Below are positions 10,185-22,382 of a DNA stretch of 64,000 nucleotides, one piece after another; positions within the stretch are counted from its first letter, which is position 1, and each line of letters begins with the position of its first letter. The notes below the pieces were generated by a model. The model searched no databases, was not told the DNA's origin, and saw only the letters and a program-made list of their open reading frames with translations. This DNA is from Herbiconiux sp. VKM Ac-1786 (GTDB lineage Bacteria > Actinomycetota > Actinomycetes > Actinomycetales > Microbacteriaceae), in NCBI RefSeq assembly GCF_015350805.1, contig NZ_JADKSG010000001.1, positions 558,001-622,000 of the forward strand, given 5' to 3'. Both the position numbers and the translations under genes were made by a program.

Positions 10185-11153
10185 TCACTCGAACAGGAGG
10201 GCGCGCAGCTCGGACTCCGCCGAGGCGAGGCGGGTGCGGTCGATCGTGGTGCCGTTGCGGAAGTGGTCGACCACCCGCGGGTCGACGTAGCTCGCCTTCG
10301 CGATCGACGGGGTGTTGCCGAGCACCGCCGAGGCGTCCCGCATGGCCTGGGCGATCGCTTTCGACCGCGCGGTCTTGGACGTCTGCGGGCCGGTGCGGGC
10401 GAGGCTGACGGCGGCGGCCGCCGTGCCGTGCAGCGTGCGGAAGTCCTTCGCGGTGAACTCGCCGCCGGTCTGCTCGCGCACGTAGGCGTTGATCTCCTCG
10501 GCGCTGACCGGGTGCCAGCGCGAACCGTCCTTCCAGGCGATCAGCCGGGCGTTGGCCCCACGGCGCTTCATCGAGCGCACGAAGGAGGCGAGGTCGGCGT
10601 CGGTGATCTCCGAGTCCCACTCCTGGCCGCTCTTCGCCGGAAAGGAGAGGTGCACGCGGTCGCCCTTGGTGGTGGCGTGCGCGTTGAGGAGGGTGGTGAG
10701 GCCGTGGCTGCCGTGCTTGGCCGCGTAGCGTTCGCTGCCGACCCGGAGGGAGCCGGTGTCGAGCATCCGGAAGCCGGCGGCCAGCGCGCGCTCCTCGGGG
10801 TAGCCGTCTCGCCGGAGATCCATGGTGACCCGGCGGCGGGCCGAGGGAAGCGACTCGGCGAGGGCCAGGGCGCGGTCGTACTTGATCCGGTCCTTCTGCT
10901 CGCGCCAGGTCGGGTGGTAGATGTACTGCCGACGGCCGGCCCCGTCGACGCCGGTGGCCTGGATGTGGCCGTTCGCGTAGGGGGCGATCCAGACGTCCGT
11001 CCAGGCGGGCGGGATGGCGAGGTGCTCGATGCGGGCGCGGAGCTCGGGGTCGGTGACCGTGGCGCCGGAGTGGTCGCGGTAGGTGAATCCGCGTCCGGCG
11101 TTCAGACGGTGGATCCCCCGGCCCGAGGAGTCGGAGCGTCGGAGCCGTGGCAT
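10185..11153 (-). CDS. DNA topoisomerase IB (poxvirus/eukaryote type)
   Basis: Type IB topoisomerase that relaxes supercoils through a 3'-phosphotyrosyl intermediate. The 322-residue protein has the bacterial TopIB layout: an N-terminal domain (IPPAWTDVWIAPYANGHIQA, GRRQYIYHPTWREQKDRIKY) and a C-terminal catalytic domain with the conserved Arg of LRVGSERYA, the Lys-bearing loop, KDFRTLHGTAAAAV (Arg/His motif) and the nucleophile in SIAKASYVDPRVVDHF, Tyr at about residue 289. Length matches bacterial members. Upstream on the same strand lies the small antitoxin-like gene, 15 bp away; no clear Shine-Dalgarno spacing (GGGGAG abuts the ATG). Confidence 0.93.
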   Translation of the reverse strand: MPRLRRSDSSGRGIHRLNAGRGFTYRDHSGATVTDPELRARIEHLAIPPAWTDVWIAPYANGHIQATGVDGAGRRQYIYHPTWREQKDRIKYDRALALAESLPSARRRVTMDLRRDGYPEERALAAGFRMLDTGSLRVGSERYAAKHGSHGLTTLLNAHATTKGDRVHLSFPAKSGQEWDSEITDADLASFVRSMKRRGANARLIAWKDGSRWHPVSAEEINAYVREQTGGEFTAKDFRTLHGTAAAAVSLARTGPQTSKTARSKAIAQAMRDASAVLGNTPSIAKASYVDPRVVDHFRNGTTIDRTRLASAESELRALLFE

Positions 11154-11168
11154 CTCCCCAGCTAACCC

Positions 11169-11381
11169 CTAACGGTCGCCGACCGCTCCATCGGCCTTGC
11201 GGCGGGCCTCGTCGATCTTGTCGTCGTGCTTGCCGCCGGTGACCTTCTTGGCGGCACCGGCGAGCCCGTCGAGCAGCTTGTCGCTGACCTCTTCGGCCTT
11301 CTCGCTCTTCAGTGCCTGCTGCACCTTCTCCTCGTCGAGGAATGCCTTCGCCTTGCGCGTGATGTCGTCGAATCCAGCCAT
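11169..11381 (-). CDS. small antitoxin-like protein (Rv0909/MT0933 type)
   Basis: A 70-residue, highly charged protein, MAGFDDITRKAKAFLDEEKV followed by a helical segment with many Lys/Glu/Asp and the tail DDKIDEARRKADGAVGDR. It resembles the actinobacterial small proteins annotated as antitoxins of the Rv0909 family, and more loosely CsbD-like stress proteins. The start is set at the ATG preceded by AGGGTGGGGCC; the frame is open upstream but Pro/Ser-rich and unconserved. No partner toxin gene is adjacent (neighbours are topoisomerase IB and tuf), so an antitoxin role is doubtful. Confidence 0.65.
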   Translation of the reverse strand: MAGFDDITRKAKAFLDEEKVQQALKSEKAEEVSDKLLDGLAGAAKKVTGGKHDDKIDEARRKADGAVGDR

Positions 11382-11440
11382 GGCCCCACCCTGCCCCCCT
11401 TCGCCCCCCAGGTCAACCACTAAGGGCGGCGGGGACGGCG

Positions 11441-11474
11441 AAAGGGGCCGTGCCCGAAGGCACGACCCCTTTTG
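11441..11474 (-). terminator. intrinsic terminator downstream of tuf
   Basis: Inverted repeat AAAGGGGCCGTGCC / GGCACGACCCCTTTT with a 4-base CGAA loop, 17 bp after the tuf stop codon. The stem (one internal mismatch) is G+C-rich with an A/T-run base on both sides, so it could work in both directions; on the minus strand it ends the str operon transcript. Confidence 0.8.
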
Positions 11475-11490
11475 CGTGGTGTGAGATCTA

Positions 11491-12681
11491 CTACTTGTTG
11501 ATCTTGGTGACGGTGCCGGCACCGACGGTGCGGCCACCCTCACGGATCGCGAAGCCGAGGCCCTCCTCCATCGCGATCGGCTGGATCAGCGCGACCGAGA
11601 TGTCGGTGGTGTCGCCGGGCATGACCATCTCGGTGCCCTCGGGCAGCGTGATGACGCCGGTGACGTCGGTGGTGCGGAAGTAGAACTGCGGGCGGTAGTT
11701 CGTGTAGAAGGGGTTGTGACGGCCACCCTCATCCTTCGACAGGATGTAGGCGGTCCCTTCGAACTCGGTGTGCGGCGTGACCGAACCGGGCTTCACGACG
11801 ACCTGGCCGCGCTCGACGTCCTCGCGCTTGGTGCCGCGGAGGAGCAGACCGCAGTTCTCGCCGGCCCAGGCCTCGTCGAGCTGCTTGTGGAACATCTCGA
11901 TACCGGTGACCGTGGTCTTCTGCGTCGGGCGGATGCCGACGATCTCGACCTCGGAGTTGATGGCGAGGGTGCCACGCTCGGCGCGGCCCGTGACGACGGT
12001 TCCACGACCGGTGATCGTGAAGACGTCCTCGATCGGCATCAGGAACGGCTTGTCCTTGTCGCGGATCGGGTCGGGGATCGACTCGTCGACGGCGTCCATG
12101 AGGTCGAGGATGGACTGGGTCCACTTCTCGTCGCCCTCGAGGGCCTTCAGGCCCGAGACGCGCACGACCGGTGCGTCCTCGTCGAAGTTCTGGCCGGCGA
12201 GCAGCTCGCGGACCTCGAGCTCGACGAGCTCCAGGATCTCCTCGTCGTCGACCATGTCGGCCTTGTTCAGCGCGACGAGCAGGTAGGGCACGCCGACCTG
12301 CTTGGCGAGCAGCACGTGCTCACGGGTCTGAGCCATCGGGCCGTCGGTGGCGGCGACCACGAGGATCGCGCCGTCCATCTGAGCCGCACCGGTGATCATG
12401 TTCTTGATGTAGTCAGCGTGACCGGGGGCGTCGACGTGAGCGTAGTGACGCTTGGGCGTCTCGTACTCGACGTGCGAGATGTTGATCGTGATGCCGCGCT
12501 GGCGCTCCTCAGGAGCGGAGTCGATCGACGCGAAGTCGCGCTGAACGTTGGTCGCCGACGGGAACTTGTCCGCCAGGACCTTCGAGATGGCAGCGGTAAG
12601 GGTGGTCTTACCGTGGTCAACGTGACCGATCGTTCCGATGTTGACGTGCGGCTTGGTCCGCTCGAACTTGGCCTTAGCCAC
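11491..12681 (-). CDS. tuf: translation elongation factor Tu
   Basis: GTPase that carries aminoacyl-tRNA to the ribosomal A site. 396 residues, usual length. G-domain motifs are complete: G1 GHVDHGKT (residues 19-26), G3 [21 protein letters not shown]4 [10 protein letters not shown]; domain 2 and 3 follow with the C-terminal [19 protein letters not shown] strong AGGAGG ribosome binding site lies 7 bases before the ATG. It is the last gene of rpsL-rpsG-fusA-tuf but also has its own promoter candidate (12757-12786) in the 113-bp gap after fusA. Confidence 0.99.
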   Translation of the reverse strand: MAKAKFERTKPHVNIGTIGHVDHGKTTLTAAISKVLADKFPSATNVQRDFASIDSAPEERQRGITINISHVEYETPKRHYAHVDAPGHADYIKNMITGAAQMDGAILVVAATDGPMAQTREHVLLAKQVGVPYLLVALNKADMVDDEEILELVELEVRELLAGQNFDEDAPVVRVSGLKALEGDEKWTQSILDLMDAVDESIPDPIRDKDKPFLMPIEDVFTITGRGTVVTGRAERGTLAINSEVEIVGIRPTQKTTVTGIEMFHKQLDEAWAGENCGLLLRGTKREDVERGQVVVKPGSVTPHTEFEGTAYILSKDEGGRHNPFYTNYRPQFYFRTTDVTGVITLPEGTEMVMPGDTTDISVALIQPIAMEEGLGFAIREGGRTVGAGTVTKINK

Positions 12682-12712
12682 TAGGTCCTCCTCAGGACTC
12701 TCATGCCCTCGT

Positions 12713-12734
12713 CCGGATGCTGGATTGCATCCGG
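12713..12734. repeat. perfect inverted repeat in the tuf leader
   Basis: CCGGATGC - TGGATT - GCATCCGG: perfect 8-bp arms and a 6-base loop. It lies between the proposed tuf transcription start (about 12750) and the AGGAGG site, so the tuf mRNA would carry a hairpin about 30 bases upstream of the ribosome binding site. There is no U-run after it, so it does not look like a terminator for fusA. Confidence 0.7.
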
Positions 12735-12756
12735 AACCAGGCGGGGGTTTGTTGAT

Positions 12757-12786
12757 ATTTTACGCGAACCTACGAGGCCCGCCGAA
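12757..12786 (-). promoter_or_regulatory. candidate tuf promoter
   Basis: On the minus strand TTCGGC, 18 bp, TAAAAT. The -10 is good (5 of 6), the -35 weaker (3 of 6). It lies between the fusA stop and tuf and would allow extra EF-Tu synthesis independent of the str operon promoter, as known for several bacteria. Confidence 0.5.
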
Positions 12787-12794
12787 CTCAGGTG

Positions 12795-14909
12795 TTACTC
12801 GCCCTTGTTCTTCTGGATGATCTCGTCGGCCACAGCCTTCGGGACCTCGGCGTAGCTCTCGAAGGTCATCGAGTACACGGCACGGCCCGACGTCTTGGAA
12901 CGCAGGTCTCCGATGTAGCCGAACATCTCCGACAGCGGCACGTGAGCACGCACCACCTTGACGCCCTGGGCGTCCTCCATGGACTGGATCTGTCCACGAC
13001 GGGAGTTCAGGTCGCCGATGACGTCGCCCATGTACTCCTCGGGGGTGCGCACCTCGACGGCCATCAGCGGCTCGAGGAGCACGGGGCTGGCCTTGCGGGC
13101 AGCTTCCTTGAAGGCCATCGAGCCGGCGATCTTGAACGCCATCTCCGAGGAGTCGACGTCGTGCGACGCGCCGTCGAGGAGGGTCGCCTTGACGCCCACC
13201 ATCGGGTAGCCGGCGAGCACGCCGACCTGCAGCGCATCCTGGATACCGGCATCGACCGAGGGGATGTACTCACGGGGCACGCGGCCACCGGTGACCTTGT
13301 TCTCGAACTCGTAGACCGTGTCGGCCGTGACCTCGAGGGGCGCGATCGCGATCTGGATCTTCGCGAACTGACCCGAACCACCGGTCTGCTTCTTGTGCGT
13401 GTAGTCGTGGCGCTCGACGGTCTTGCGGATCGTCTCGCGGTAGGCCACCTGGGGCTTGCCCACGTTGGCCTCGACGTTGAACTCGCGCTTCATGCGGTCG
13501 ACCAGGATGTCGAGGTGGAGCTCGCCCATTCCCTTGATGACCGTCTGACCGGTCTCCTGGTTCTGCTCCGTGCGGAAGGTCGGGTCTTCTTCAGCGAGCT
13601 TCTGGATGGCGACACCCAGCTTCTCCTGGTCGGCCTTCGTCTTCGGCTCGATCGCGACCTCGATCACGGGCTCCGGGAACGTCATCGACTCGAGGACGAT
13701 CTGGTTCGACGGGTCGGACAGGGTGTCACCGGTGGTGGTGTCCTTCAGGCCGATGACCGCGTAGATGTGACCGGCGGTCACCGAGTCGACCGGGTTCTCC
13801 TTGTTGGAGTGCATCTGGAAGATCTTGCCGATGCGCTCCTTCTTGCCCTTGGTCGAGTTCATGACCTGGCCGCCGGAGTCGAGGTGACCCGAGTACACGC
13901 GGATGTAGGTCAGACGACCGAAGAAGGGGTGAACCGCGACCTTGAACGCCAGAGCGGCGAAGGGGTCCTTCGGGTCGGGGTGACGCTCGACGACCTTCTC
14001 CTCGTCGCGGATGTCGTGGCCCTCGGTGGCGGGCACGTCGAGCGGCGACGGCAGGTAGTCGACGACCGCATCGAGCATCGGCTGCACTCCGCGGTTCTTG
14101 AACGCCGAGCCACAGAGCACGGGGTAGATCTCCGAGTTGACGGTGAGCTTACGGATCGCGCCCTTGATCTCGGCGATCGTGAGCTCCTCGCCGCCGAAGA
14201 ACTTCTCGAGCAGCTCGTCGTCGGTCTCGGCGACGGTCTCGAGGAGGAGCTGACGGTACTCGTCGGCCTTCTCCTTGAGGTCGGCCGGGATCTCCTCGAT
14301 CTCGTACTTGGCGCCCATCTGCACGTCACCCTTGGCGTCTCCGCGCCAGGTCAGTGCGCGCATCTCGACCAGGTCGACGACGCCCTCGAAGGACGACTCC
14401 GCACCGATCGGGAGCTGCAGCACCAGCGGCTTGGCACCGAGGCGGTTGATGATCGTGTCGACCGTGAAGTAGAAGTCGGCGCCCAGCTTGTCCATCTTGT
14501 TGACGAAGCAGATGCGGGGAACGTTGTACTTGTCGGCCTGGCGCCAGACGGTCTCCGACTGGGGCTCCACGCCCTCCTTGCCGTCGAACACGGCGACCGC
14601 GCCGTCGAGGACGCGGAGCGAACGCTCCACCTCGACGGTGAAGTCGACGTGACCCGGCGTGTCGATGATGTTGATCTGGTTCTTGTTCCAGAAGCACGTC
14701 GTGGCGGCAGAGGTGATCGTGATGCCACGCTCCTGCTCCTGAGCCATCCAGTCCATCGTGGCGGCGCCGTCGTGCACCTCACCGATCTTGTGGGTGATGC
14801 CCGTGTAGAACAGGATGCGCTCGGTGGTGGTGGTCTTGCCGGCATCGATGTGCGCCATGATGCCGATGTTGCGGACCTTGTTCAGGTCGGTGAGCACGTC
14901 CTGTGCCAC
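12795..14909 (-). CDS. fusA: translation elongation factor G
   Basis: GTPase that drives translocation of tRNA and mRNA on the ribosome. 704 residues, usual length. G1 [20 protein letters not shown]3 [21 protein letters not shown]4 [10 protein letters not shown] are intact; domain IV has [20 protein letters not shown] and the C-terminus [20 protein letters not shown]. It lies between rpsG (43 bp gap) and tuf. Confidence 0.99.
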   Translation of the reverse strand: MAQDVLTDLNKVRNIGIMAHIDAGKTTTTERILFYTGITHKIGEVHDGAATMDWMAQEQERGITITSAATTCFWNKNQINIIDTPGHVDFTVEVERSLRVLDGAVAVFDGKEGVEPQSETVWRQADKYNVPRICFVNKMDKLGADFYFTVDTIINRLGAKPLVLQLPIGAESSFEGVVDLVEMRALTWRGDAKGDVQMGAKYEIEEIPADLKEKADEYRQLLLETVAETDDELLEKFFGGEELTIAEIKGAIRKLTVNSEIYPVLCGSAFKNRGVQPMLDAVVDYLPSPLDVPATEGHDIRDEEKVVERHPDPKDPFAALAFKVAVHPFFGRLTYIRVYSGHLDSGGQVMNSTKGKKERIGKIFQMHSNKENPVDSVTAGHIYAVIGLKDTTTGDTLSDPSNQIVLESMTFPEPVIEVAIEPKTKADQEKLGVAIQKLAEEDPTFRTEQNQETGQTVIKGMGELHLDILVDRMKREFNVEANVGKPQVAYRETIRKTVERHDYTHKKQTGGSGQFAKIQIAIAPLEVTADTVYEFENKVTGGRVPREYIPSVDAGIQDALQVGVLAGYPMVGVKATLLDGASHDVDSSEMAFKIAGSMAFKEAARKASPVLLEPLMAVEVRTPEEYMGDVIGDLNSRRGQIQSMEDAQGVKVVRAHVPLSEMFGYIGDLRSKTSGRAVYSMTFESYAEVPKAVADEIIQKNKGE

Positions 14910-14952
14910 GGATTCCTCCGAAAGGTAGAAAAAGGGAAGGTGGGTCGAACGA

Positions 14953-15423
14953 CTACCAGCGGTAGTGGGCGAAGGCCTTGTTCGACTCGGCCATCTTGTG
15001 GGTGTCTTCGCGACGCTTGACAGCGGCGCCCAGACCGTTCGACGCGTCGAGGATCTCGTTCTGGAGACGCTCGGTCATCGTCTTCTCGCGGCGGCCCTTG
15101 GCGTAGGTGGTGAGCCAGCGCAGCGCGAGGGTGTTGGCGCGGTGCGGCTTGACCTCGACCGGCACCTGGTAGGTCGAGCCACCGACGCGGCGGCTGCGGA
15201 CCTCGAGCGTGGGGCGCACGTTGTCGAGCGCCTTCTTCAGCGTGACGACGGCGTCCTGGCCGTTCTTCGCCGCGACACCCTCGAGGGCGTCGTACACGAT
15301 GCGCTCGGCGATGGCCTTCTTGCCGTCGAGGAGGATCTTGTTGACGAGCTGGCTGACGACCGGGGCACCGTAGACGGGATCGGCGACAACGGGACGCTTC
15401 GGGGCGGGACCCTTGCGAGGCAT
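14953..15423 (-). CDS. rpsG: 30S ribosomal protein S7
   Basis: S7 organises the head of the small subunit and touches the E-site t[23 protein letters not shown], the signature region [20 protein letters not shown] and the C-terminus [17 protein letters not shown] are typical. 156 residues. The ATG shares one base with the rpsL stop codon (TAATG). Confidence 0.99.
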   Translation of the reverse strand: MPRKGPAPKRPVVADPVYGAPVVSQLVNKILLDGKKAIAERIVYDALEGVAAKNGQDAVVTLKKALDNVRPTLEVRSRRVGGSTYQVPVEVKPHRANTLALRWLTTYAKGRREKTMTERLQNEILDASNGLGAAVKRREDTHKMAESNKAFAHYRW

Positions 15424-15797
15424 TACTTCTTCTCCATCTTCGCGCCGTAACGGCTGCGAGCCTGCTTGCGGTTCTTCACGGCCTGCGTGTCGAGCGCGCC
15501 GCGGACGATCTTGTAACGGACGCCGGGGAGGTCTTTCACACGACCGCCGCGCACGAGCACCATCGAGTGCTCCTGCAGGTTGTGGCCCTCACCGGGGATG
15601 TAAGCGGTGACCTCGGTGCCGTTCGACAGCTTGACGCGGGCGACCTTGCGAAGCGCGGAGTTCGGCTTCTTGGGGGTGGTGGTGTACACACGGGTGCACA
15701 CGCCGCGCTGCTGGGGGTTGGCCTTGAGGGCGGGCGCCTTGGTCTTGGTGACCTTGGGGGTGCGACCCTTGCGGACCAACTGCTGAATGGTTGGCAC
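15423..15797 (-). CDS. rpsL: 30S ribosomal protein S12
   Basis: S12 monitors codon-anticodon pairing in the decoding centre. [20 protein letters not shown], then [20 protein letters not shown] with the lysine that is changed in streptomycin-resistant mutants still present, and [20 protein letters not shown]. 124 residues. The start codon is GTG, preceded by AAGGAG at 7 bases. First gene of the str operon; its leader from the promoter at 16032-16060 would be about 228 bases long. Confidence 0.99.
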   Translation of the reverse strand: MPTIQQLVRKGRTPKVTKTKAPALKANPQQRGVCTRVYTTTPKKPNSALRKVARVKLSNGTEVTAYIPGEGHNLQEHSMVLVRGGRVKDLPGVRYKIVRGALDTQAVKNRKQARSRYGAKMEKK

Positions 15798-16108
15798 TAC
15801 TTACTCCTTGTATTCGTAACGCTCGGTGTCAGTTCTCACTGGGTGTCGGGCACGGACTCCCGCACCCGTTCGTTCACGCCCCTGCACGCACCAGTACTGG
15901 TGTGTCGGGTTCGTCTTGATCCACCGGCGGTACGAAATGGCTCTGGTATCGCTGGTTGGAAGAGCAGTGGGGGCATCTCAGCCCTGCTTCGCTCGAAAAT
16001 CTGGGCATGCAAGTATGCACACACCCGGAAAATTCTAGCCTCTTGACCCTGACGGGTCAAATGCCGCCGAACCTGAGCTCGACGACCGGCAACGCGGACC
16101 TAGGGATC
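15798..16108. other. 311-bp intergenic region holding the str operon promoter and long leader
   Basis: No gene is seen here. The promoter sits at 16032-16060 near the upstream end, so about 228 bases would be transcribed as the rpsL leader. The stretch 15940-16040 is noticeably less GC-rich than its surroundings. I could not identify a named leader motif. Confidence 0.6.
16032..16060 (-). promoter_or_regulatory. str operon promoter, near-consensus
   Basis: On the minus strand TTGACC, 17 bp, TAGAAT: five of six matches at both hexamers with ideal spacing for the housekeeping sigma factor. The -35 is part of a perfect inverted repeat, TTGACCC-TGAC-GGGTCAA (16043-16060), which could bind a regulator. 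Confidence 0.85.
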
Positions 16109-17233
16109 TTACCAGGTCGTGATGGGAGCGGGGACCTCGCCCGGGTTCTGTGCGGGGCGGTCGTTCTGCGCGGCGCGGTCGACGGATGCCCGTTCCTCCG
16201 CCTGCGCGCGGTCCCACTCCTCGCGGGCCGCGGCGTTGCGGGCCTTGAGGCGCCGGCCGCGGAGCGCGATGAGCGCCCCCGTCCAGATCGCGACCTCGCG
16301 GGCGACGATCGCTCCGCCGAGGGTGAGCGGGTCCATGGTGAGCGAGCGCACGAAGTCGAACTGCTGCTGAGGCTGCCAGGTCCAGGCCTGCACGTGCACG
16401 AGCGCCCCCGCGATGCCGGCGAAGTAGACGAGCACCGCGACGAGGAAGCCGCCGAGCACGTACGCCCACCAGCCGGCGCGGTTGACGATCAGCACGATCA
16501 GGATGAGCGACAGGGCGAACACGACGACCGGCACGATGAACGCGGCTGAGCGCAGGAAGTCGAAGAACGCCGTGATCGCTGCCTCACCCGTGAGGTTCGC
16601 GCCGATCACGAAGAACGACACCACGGCGAACAGCACGGCGAACACAGCGGTGCCGAGCAGCGCGATCAGGCTTCCGGCGCCCCGGTTGCCCTTGGGCTCC
16701 GGCGGGCGGGGGGCCTGCACCGGCTGGGGTACGGGCTGGTACGGGGGCGGGCCGTCGGAGACGGGGGCCGGGGAGGCACCGGCCTGCGCGGCGCCGGCGG
16801 TCGCGGCGGCCGGCGCGAACGCGGCGGCGGGGTACGGGGTGCGGTCGGCGGGGGCATCCTGAGCGACCGGCTGCTCGGAGGTGGGCTCGGGCTCGGAGGC
16901 CGTGACGTACGGGCCGCCGATGGGCTGGTGGTCGTAGGCGGCGGTGGCCTGCTGGGCGATGGGCGCATGCTCGGTGGCCGGCTCGGGGCGGCTCTCGGGC
17001 TCGTGCGCGGGCTCCGGCTCGGGCTCCGGATGCGCGGCGGCGGGCATCTCGATGGGCTCGGGGATCTCGACGGGACGCGGCGCGCGCTCCGCGACCGGCG
17101 CCTGCCCGGCGACCGGCGGCTCGTCGGCGACCGGCGGCGCGGGGACGTCGGCCGGCGTGCTCGATCCCTCGGCGCCCGGCGCCTGCCAGCCCGGGAACTC
17201 GGGCAGCTGGTCGTGGCGATCGTCGGTGCTCAT
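16109..17233 (-). CDS. proline-rich membrane protein of unknown function
   Basis: 374 residues. The first 185 or so are a cytoplasmic, low-complexity Pro/Ala/Glu-rich region (many PEPEP and PVA runs). Four hydrophobic segments follow, about residues 190-213 (LIALLGTAVFAVLFAVVSFF), 228-250 (AFIVPVVVFALSLILIVLIV), 253-280 and 305-325, then a charged Arg/Ala/Glu-rich C-terminal tail. I do not recognise a function. The ATG has a TAGAGT -10 element six bases upstream and no Shine-Dalgarno sequence. It reads toward the str operon but ends before the str promoter. Confidence 0.7.
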   Translation of the reverse strand: MSTDDRHDQLPEFPGWQAPGAEGSSTPADVPAPPVADEPPVAGQAPVAERAPRPVEIPEPIEMPAAAHPEPEPEPAHEPESRPEPATEHAPIAQQATAAYDHQPIGGPYVTASEPEPTSEQPVAQDAPADRTPYPAAAFAPAAATAGAAQAGASPAPVSDGPPPYQPVPQPVQAPRPPEPKGNRGAGSLIALLGTAVFAVLFAVVSFFVIGANLTGEAAITAFFDFLRSAAFIVPVVVFALSLILIVLIVNRAGWWAYVLGGFLVAVLVYFAGIAGALVHVQAWTWQPQQQFDFVRSLTMDPLTLGGAIVAREVAIWTGALIALRGRRLKARNAAAREEWDRAQAEERASVDRAAQNDRPAQNPGEVPAPITTW

Positions 17234-17239
17234 GGCGTC

Positions 17240-17245
17240 ACTCTA
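17240..17245 (-). promoter_or_regulatory. -10 element (TAGAGT) for the proline-rich membrane protein, leaderless type
   Basis: Minus strand TAGAGT - GACGCC - ATG at 17233. Six-base spacing to the start codon; no -35 of quality seen. Confidence 0.45.
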
Positions 17246-17303
17246 GCCCCGGCTCCCGGCCGCGCCGGGGAAGGGATCGGGCGCGTTCGCTGTTCCAGTC
17301 GAG

Positions 17304-18383
17304 ATGACCCTCCCACTGCCTCCCCGCACCCGTGTCGCCGTGATCGGTGCGGGTCAGGCCGGGCTGTCCGTCGCGTACCACCTGCACCGCCGCGGCCTCG
17401 AGCCCGGCGAGGACTTCGTGGTGCTCGACCGGGGCCCGGATGCGGGCGGCGCCTGGCAGCACCGCTGGGAGGCCCTGCGGCTCGGCTCGGCGCACCGCGT
17501 GAACGACCTGCCCGGCATGGCCGAGCTCGGGCTGAGCTTCGAGACGGCCGATCGCTCGCGGGCCGCGCGCGACGTGGTGACCGAGTACTACCGGCGCTAC
17601 GAGGAGGCCTACGACCTCGAGGTGCGCCGCCCCGTCACCGTGACTGCCGTGCGCGACGAGCAGCCCCTGCTCCGCCTCGACACCGACCACGGCTCGCTGA
17701 CGGCCGAGGTGGTGGTGAACGCGGGCGGCACCTGGGGCAGCCCCTTCAAGCCCCACGTGCGGGGCGAGGAGGCCTTCCAGGGGCGTCAGTGGACCACGGT
17801 CGACTACCGCAGCGCCGAGGACTTCCGCGACCGCCGGGTGGTCGTCGTGGGCGGTGGGACGTCTGCCACGAACATCCTGCTCGAGCTGGAGGGTGTGGCC
17901 GCCGCCACGACGTGGGCGACCCGGCGGCCTCCCGAGTTCGTCGAGGGGGACGGGTTGGCGGCGGAGGCCGGCGCGGCGGCGGTCGCCGTCCAGGATCGGG
18001 CCGCGCGGGAGGGGCGGGCGCTGCCGAGCATCGTCAGCGGCACGGGGCTGGTGGCCACTCCGGCCGTCAGGGCGGCGGTGGAGCGCGGGGTGCTGGTCGC
18101 GCATCCGATGCTCACCTCGATCGAACCCGAGGGGGTGCGCCTCGCGGACGGGTCGTTCGTGCCCGCCGACGACATCGTCTGGGCGACGGGGTTCCGCGCC
18201 GAGCTCGGGCATCTCGCACCGCTGCACCTGCGTGAGCACGGCGGCGGCATCGCGGTAGAGAAGGGAAGGGTGCGGCGCGACCCGCGCATCTTCCTCGCCG
18301 GGTACGGACCGCAGGCGTCGACCATCGGCGCCAACCGCGCCGGCCGGATCGTGGCGAACCAGGTGCTCGACCAGCTCGGCTGA
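17304..18383 (+). CDS. FAD/NAD(P)-binding flavoprotein monooxygenase-like (CzcO/YpbD type)
   Basis: 359 residues with two dinucleotide-binding Rossmann motifs: [17 protein letters not shown] at residues 10-26 for FAD and [17 protein letters not shown] near residue 185 for [25 protein letters not shown] and [16 protein letters not shown] are typical of the CzcO-like branch of flavin-containing monooxygenases (class B fold), and the C-terminal [20 protein letters not shown] matches the family ATG motif. The Baeyer-Villiger fingerprint is not complete, so the substrate is unknown. Single gene; convergent with rpoC across a shared terminator. Confidence 0.85.
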   Translation: MTLPLPPRTRVAVIGAGQAGLSVAYHLHRRGLEPGEDFVVLDRGPDAGGAWQHRWEALRLGSAHRVNDLPGMAELGLSFETADRSRAARDVVTEYYRRYEEAYDLEVRRPVTVTAVRDEQPLLRLDTDHGSLTAEVVVNAGGTWGSPFKPHVRGEEAFQGRQWTTVDYRSAEDFRDRRVVVVGGGTSATNILLELEGVAAATTWATRRPPEFVEGDGLAAEAGAAAVAVQDRAAREGRALPSIVSGTGLVATPAVRAAVERGVLVAHPMLTSIEPEGVRLADGSFVPADDIVWATGFRAELGHLAPLHLREHGGGIAVEKGRVRRDPRIFLAGYGPQASTIGANRAGRIVANQVLDQLG

Positions 18384-18410
18384 GACCGCCGTCACCGGCG
18401 CAGGCAACGC

Positions 18411-18446
18411 GAAGGGCCCCCCACCACGGATGGTGAGGGGCCCTTC
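18411..18446. terminator. bidirectional terminator between the flavoprotein gene and rpoC
   Basis: GAAGGGCCCCCCACCA - CGGA - TGGTGAGGGGCCCTTC, 16-bp arms with a single mismatch and a tetraloop. It lies in the short gap between two convergent genes and can serve both. Confidence 0.85.
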
Positions 18447-18461
18447 GGTGTTCGTCAGGAC

Positions 18462-22340
<3,879 letters not shown>

Positions 22341-22382
22341 TTTTCCTTCTCTCCTGGAAAAAGTCTTCTAGTGGCTGCCGGC

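Noticed and set aside
11169-11381. A complete toxin-antitoxin pair with the small Rv0909-like protein
   Set aside because: No toxin-sized partner gene is adjacent; neighbours are topoisomerase IB and tuf.
12792-15020. A 742-codon plus-strand frame opposite fusA
   Set aside because: Same mirror-codon effect; no ribosome binding site, no recognisable domain.
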